A stretch of 6,946 bases of DNA from JAWXBK01 sp034439975 (lineage in GTDB: Bacteria; Pseudomonadota; Alphaproteobacteria; Dongiales; Dongiaceae). Within the stretch, counting starts at the first letter, position 1. Each line of letters begins with the position of its first letter. Position numbers and translations under genes: made by a program. Under the pieces are notes generated by a model. That model made no database searches, had not been told where the DNA came from, and worked only from the letters and a program-made list of their open reading frames with translations. Where the stretch lies: positions 1 to 6,946 of the forward strand of contig JAWXBK010000006.1 of NCBI GenBank assembly GCA_034439975.1. Reading direction: 5' to 3'. Shown here in pieces: positions 6,526-6,946 of this stretch.

Positions 6526-6946
6526 ATGCGTGAAGCGATCGCAGCGTTGAAGGAATCGAGCCGCCAGGGCTTGTCAGCCCGGTACGCGGTTCGGGCGGCA
6601 CTGTTTGCCGCGGCGACGCTGTGTGCGGCCATGCCGGCGGCGCAGGCGACCACGCTCGAAGAGGCGCTGGCGGCGGCCTATTCGAGCAATCCGCGCCTGC
6701 TGGCGGCGCGTGCGGAATTGCGCAGCATCGATGAGGGCGTCGCCCAGGCGCGCGGCGAACGCCGCCCGACCGCCTTTCTTGTCGGCGAAGTCGGCGAGCA
6801 GTGGAGCGATTCGAACACCGGTCCATCGGGCTGGCAGACGCCGCGTGGTGTCGCCATCGAGCTGGAACAGCCGATCTATCGTGGCGGAAGCATCGAGGCC
6901 GGCACGGAGCGAGCGGAAAACGACGTGCAGGCGGCGCGCGCGCGCC
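6526..6946 (+). CDS. tolC: Second TolC-family outer membrane protein, 5' part only
   Basis: The frame is open from ATG 6526 to the window edge, giving the first 140 residues; a TolC-type protein is usually about 450, so roughly two thirds lie outside. GAGGA at 6512-6516 is a good ribosome site nine bases before the ATG. A basic N-terminus (MREAIAALKESSRQGLSARY) leads into a hydrophobic core and a likely signal cleavage after AQA (residues 39-41). TTLEEALAAAYSSNPRLLAA follows, then GERRPTAFLVGEVGEQ, and later ELEQPIYRGGSIEAGTE. These match the opening helix, the first beta-strand and the conserved Q-P-I/L-Y-R/D-G-G motif of the outer membrane efflux family. It differs clearly from the TolC at 4047-5387, so it is a paralogue and not a recent duplicate. 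Its position after the PIMT-like gene suggests the general efflux/secretion channel of the cell. Confidence 0.92.
   Translation, partial: MREAIAALKESSRQGLSARYAVRAALFAAATLCAAMPAAQATTLEEALAAAYSSNPRLLAARAELRSIDEGVAQARGERRPTAFLVGEVGEQWSDSNTGPSGWQTPRGVAIELEQPIYRGGSIEAGTERAENDVQAARAR

Overview
The window is GC-rich, with G or C in most third codon positions. It reads as a piece of an alphaproteobacterial chromosome. The evidence for this is the family match of the proteins, a tRNA promoter of the CTTGAC-N17-TATAT type, and a degenerate isoaspartyl-methyltransferase-like gene placed directly before a TolC gene, an arrangement I associate with this class. I cannot name the genus.

Layout, left to right. 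(1) Positions 1-65 hold the last codons of a plus-strand gene that starts outside the window, followed by a very strong GC hairpin (76-99). (2) Positions 258-2441 and 2458-3789 encode the two inner-membrane parts of a type I secretion system, spaced 16 bases apart as an operon: an ABC transporter with a non-catalytic C39-like N-terminal domain, and an HlyD/LapC-type membrane fusion protein. (3) After a 257-base gap rich in inverted repeats comes a TolC-family outer membrane channel (4047-5387), closed by a clear intrinsic terminator (5443-5472). These three proteins together make a complete tripartite exporter from cytoplasm to outside. The substrate is not certain; the gene ending at position 65 is a candidate. 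(4) A tRNA-Cys(GCA) gene lies on the minus strand (5591-5664) with its own well-formed promoter (5681-5709). (5) Divergent from it, on the plus strand, are a small methyltransferase-like protein (5808-6458) that has lost the usual PIMT active-site motif, and then the first 140 residues of a second TolC-family protein (6526 to the window edge).

The window therefore holds two different TolC-type channels about 1.1 kb apart, separated by a terminator, a tRNA and the PIMT-like gene. The first is most likely dedicated to the upstream type I exporter. The second is most likely the general-purpose channel of the cell. I see no CRISPR array, transposase, integrase or other mobile element, and no sign of a wholly new system. 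The points worth a second look are the PIMT-like protein beside tolC, the paired TolC genes, the repeat-rich leader of the first TolC gene, and the unidentified gene at the left edge.
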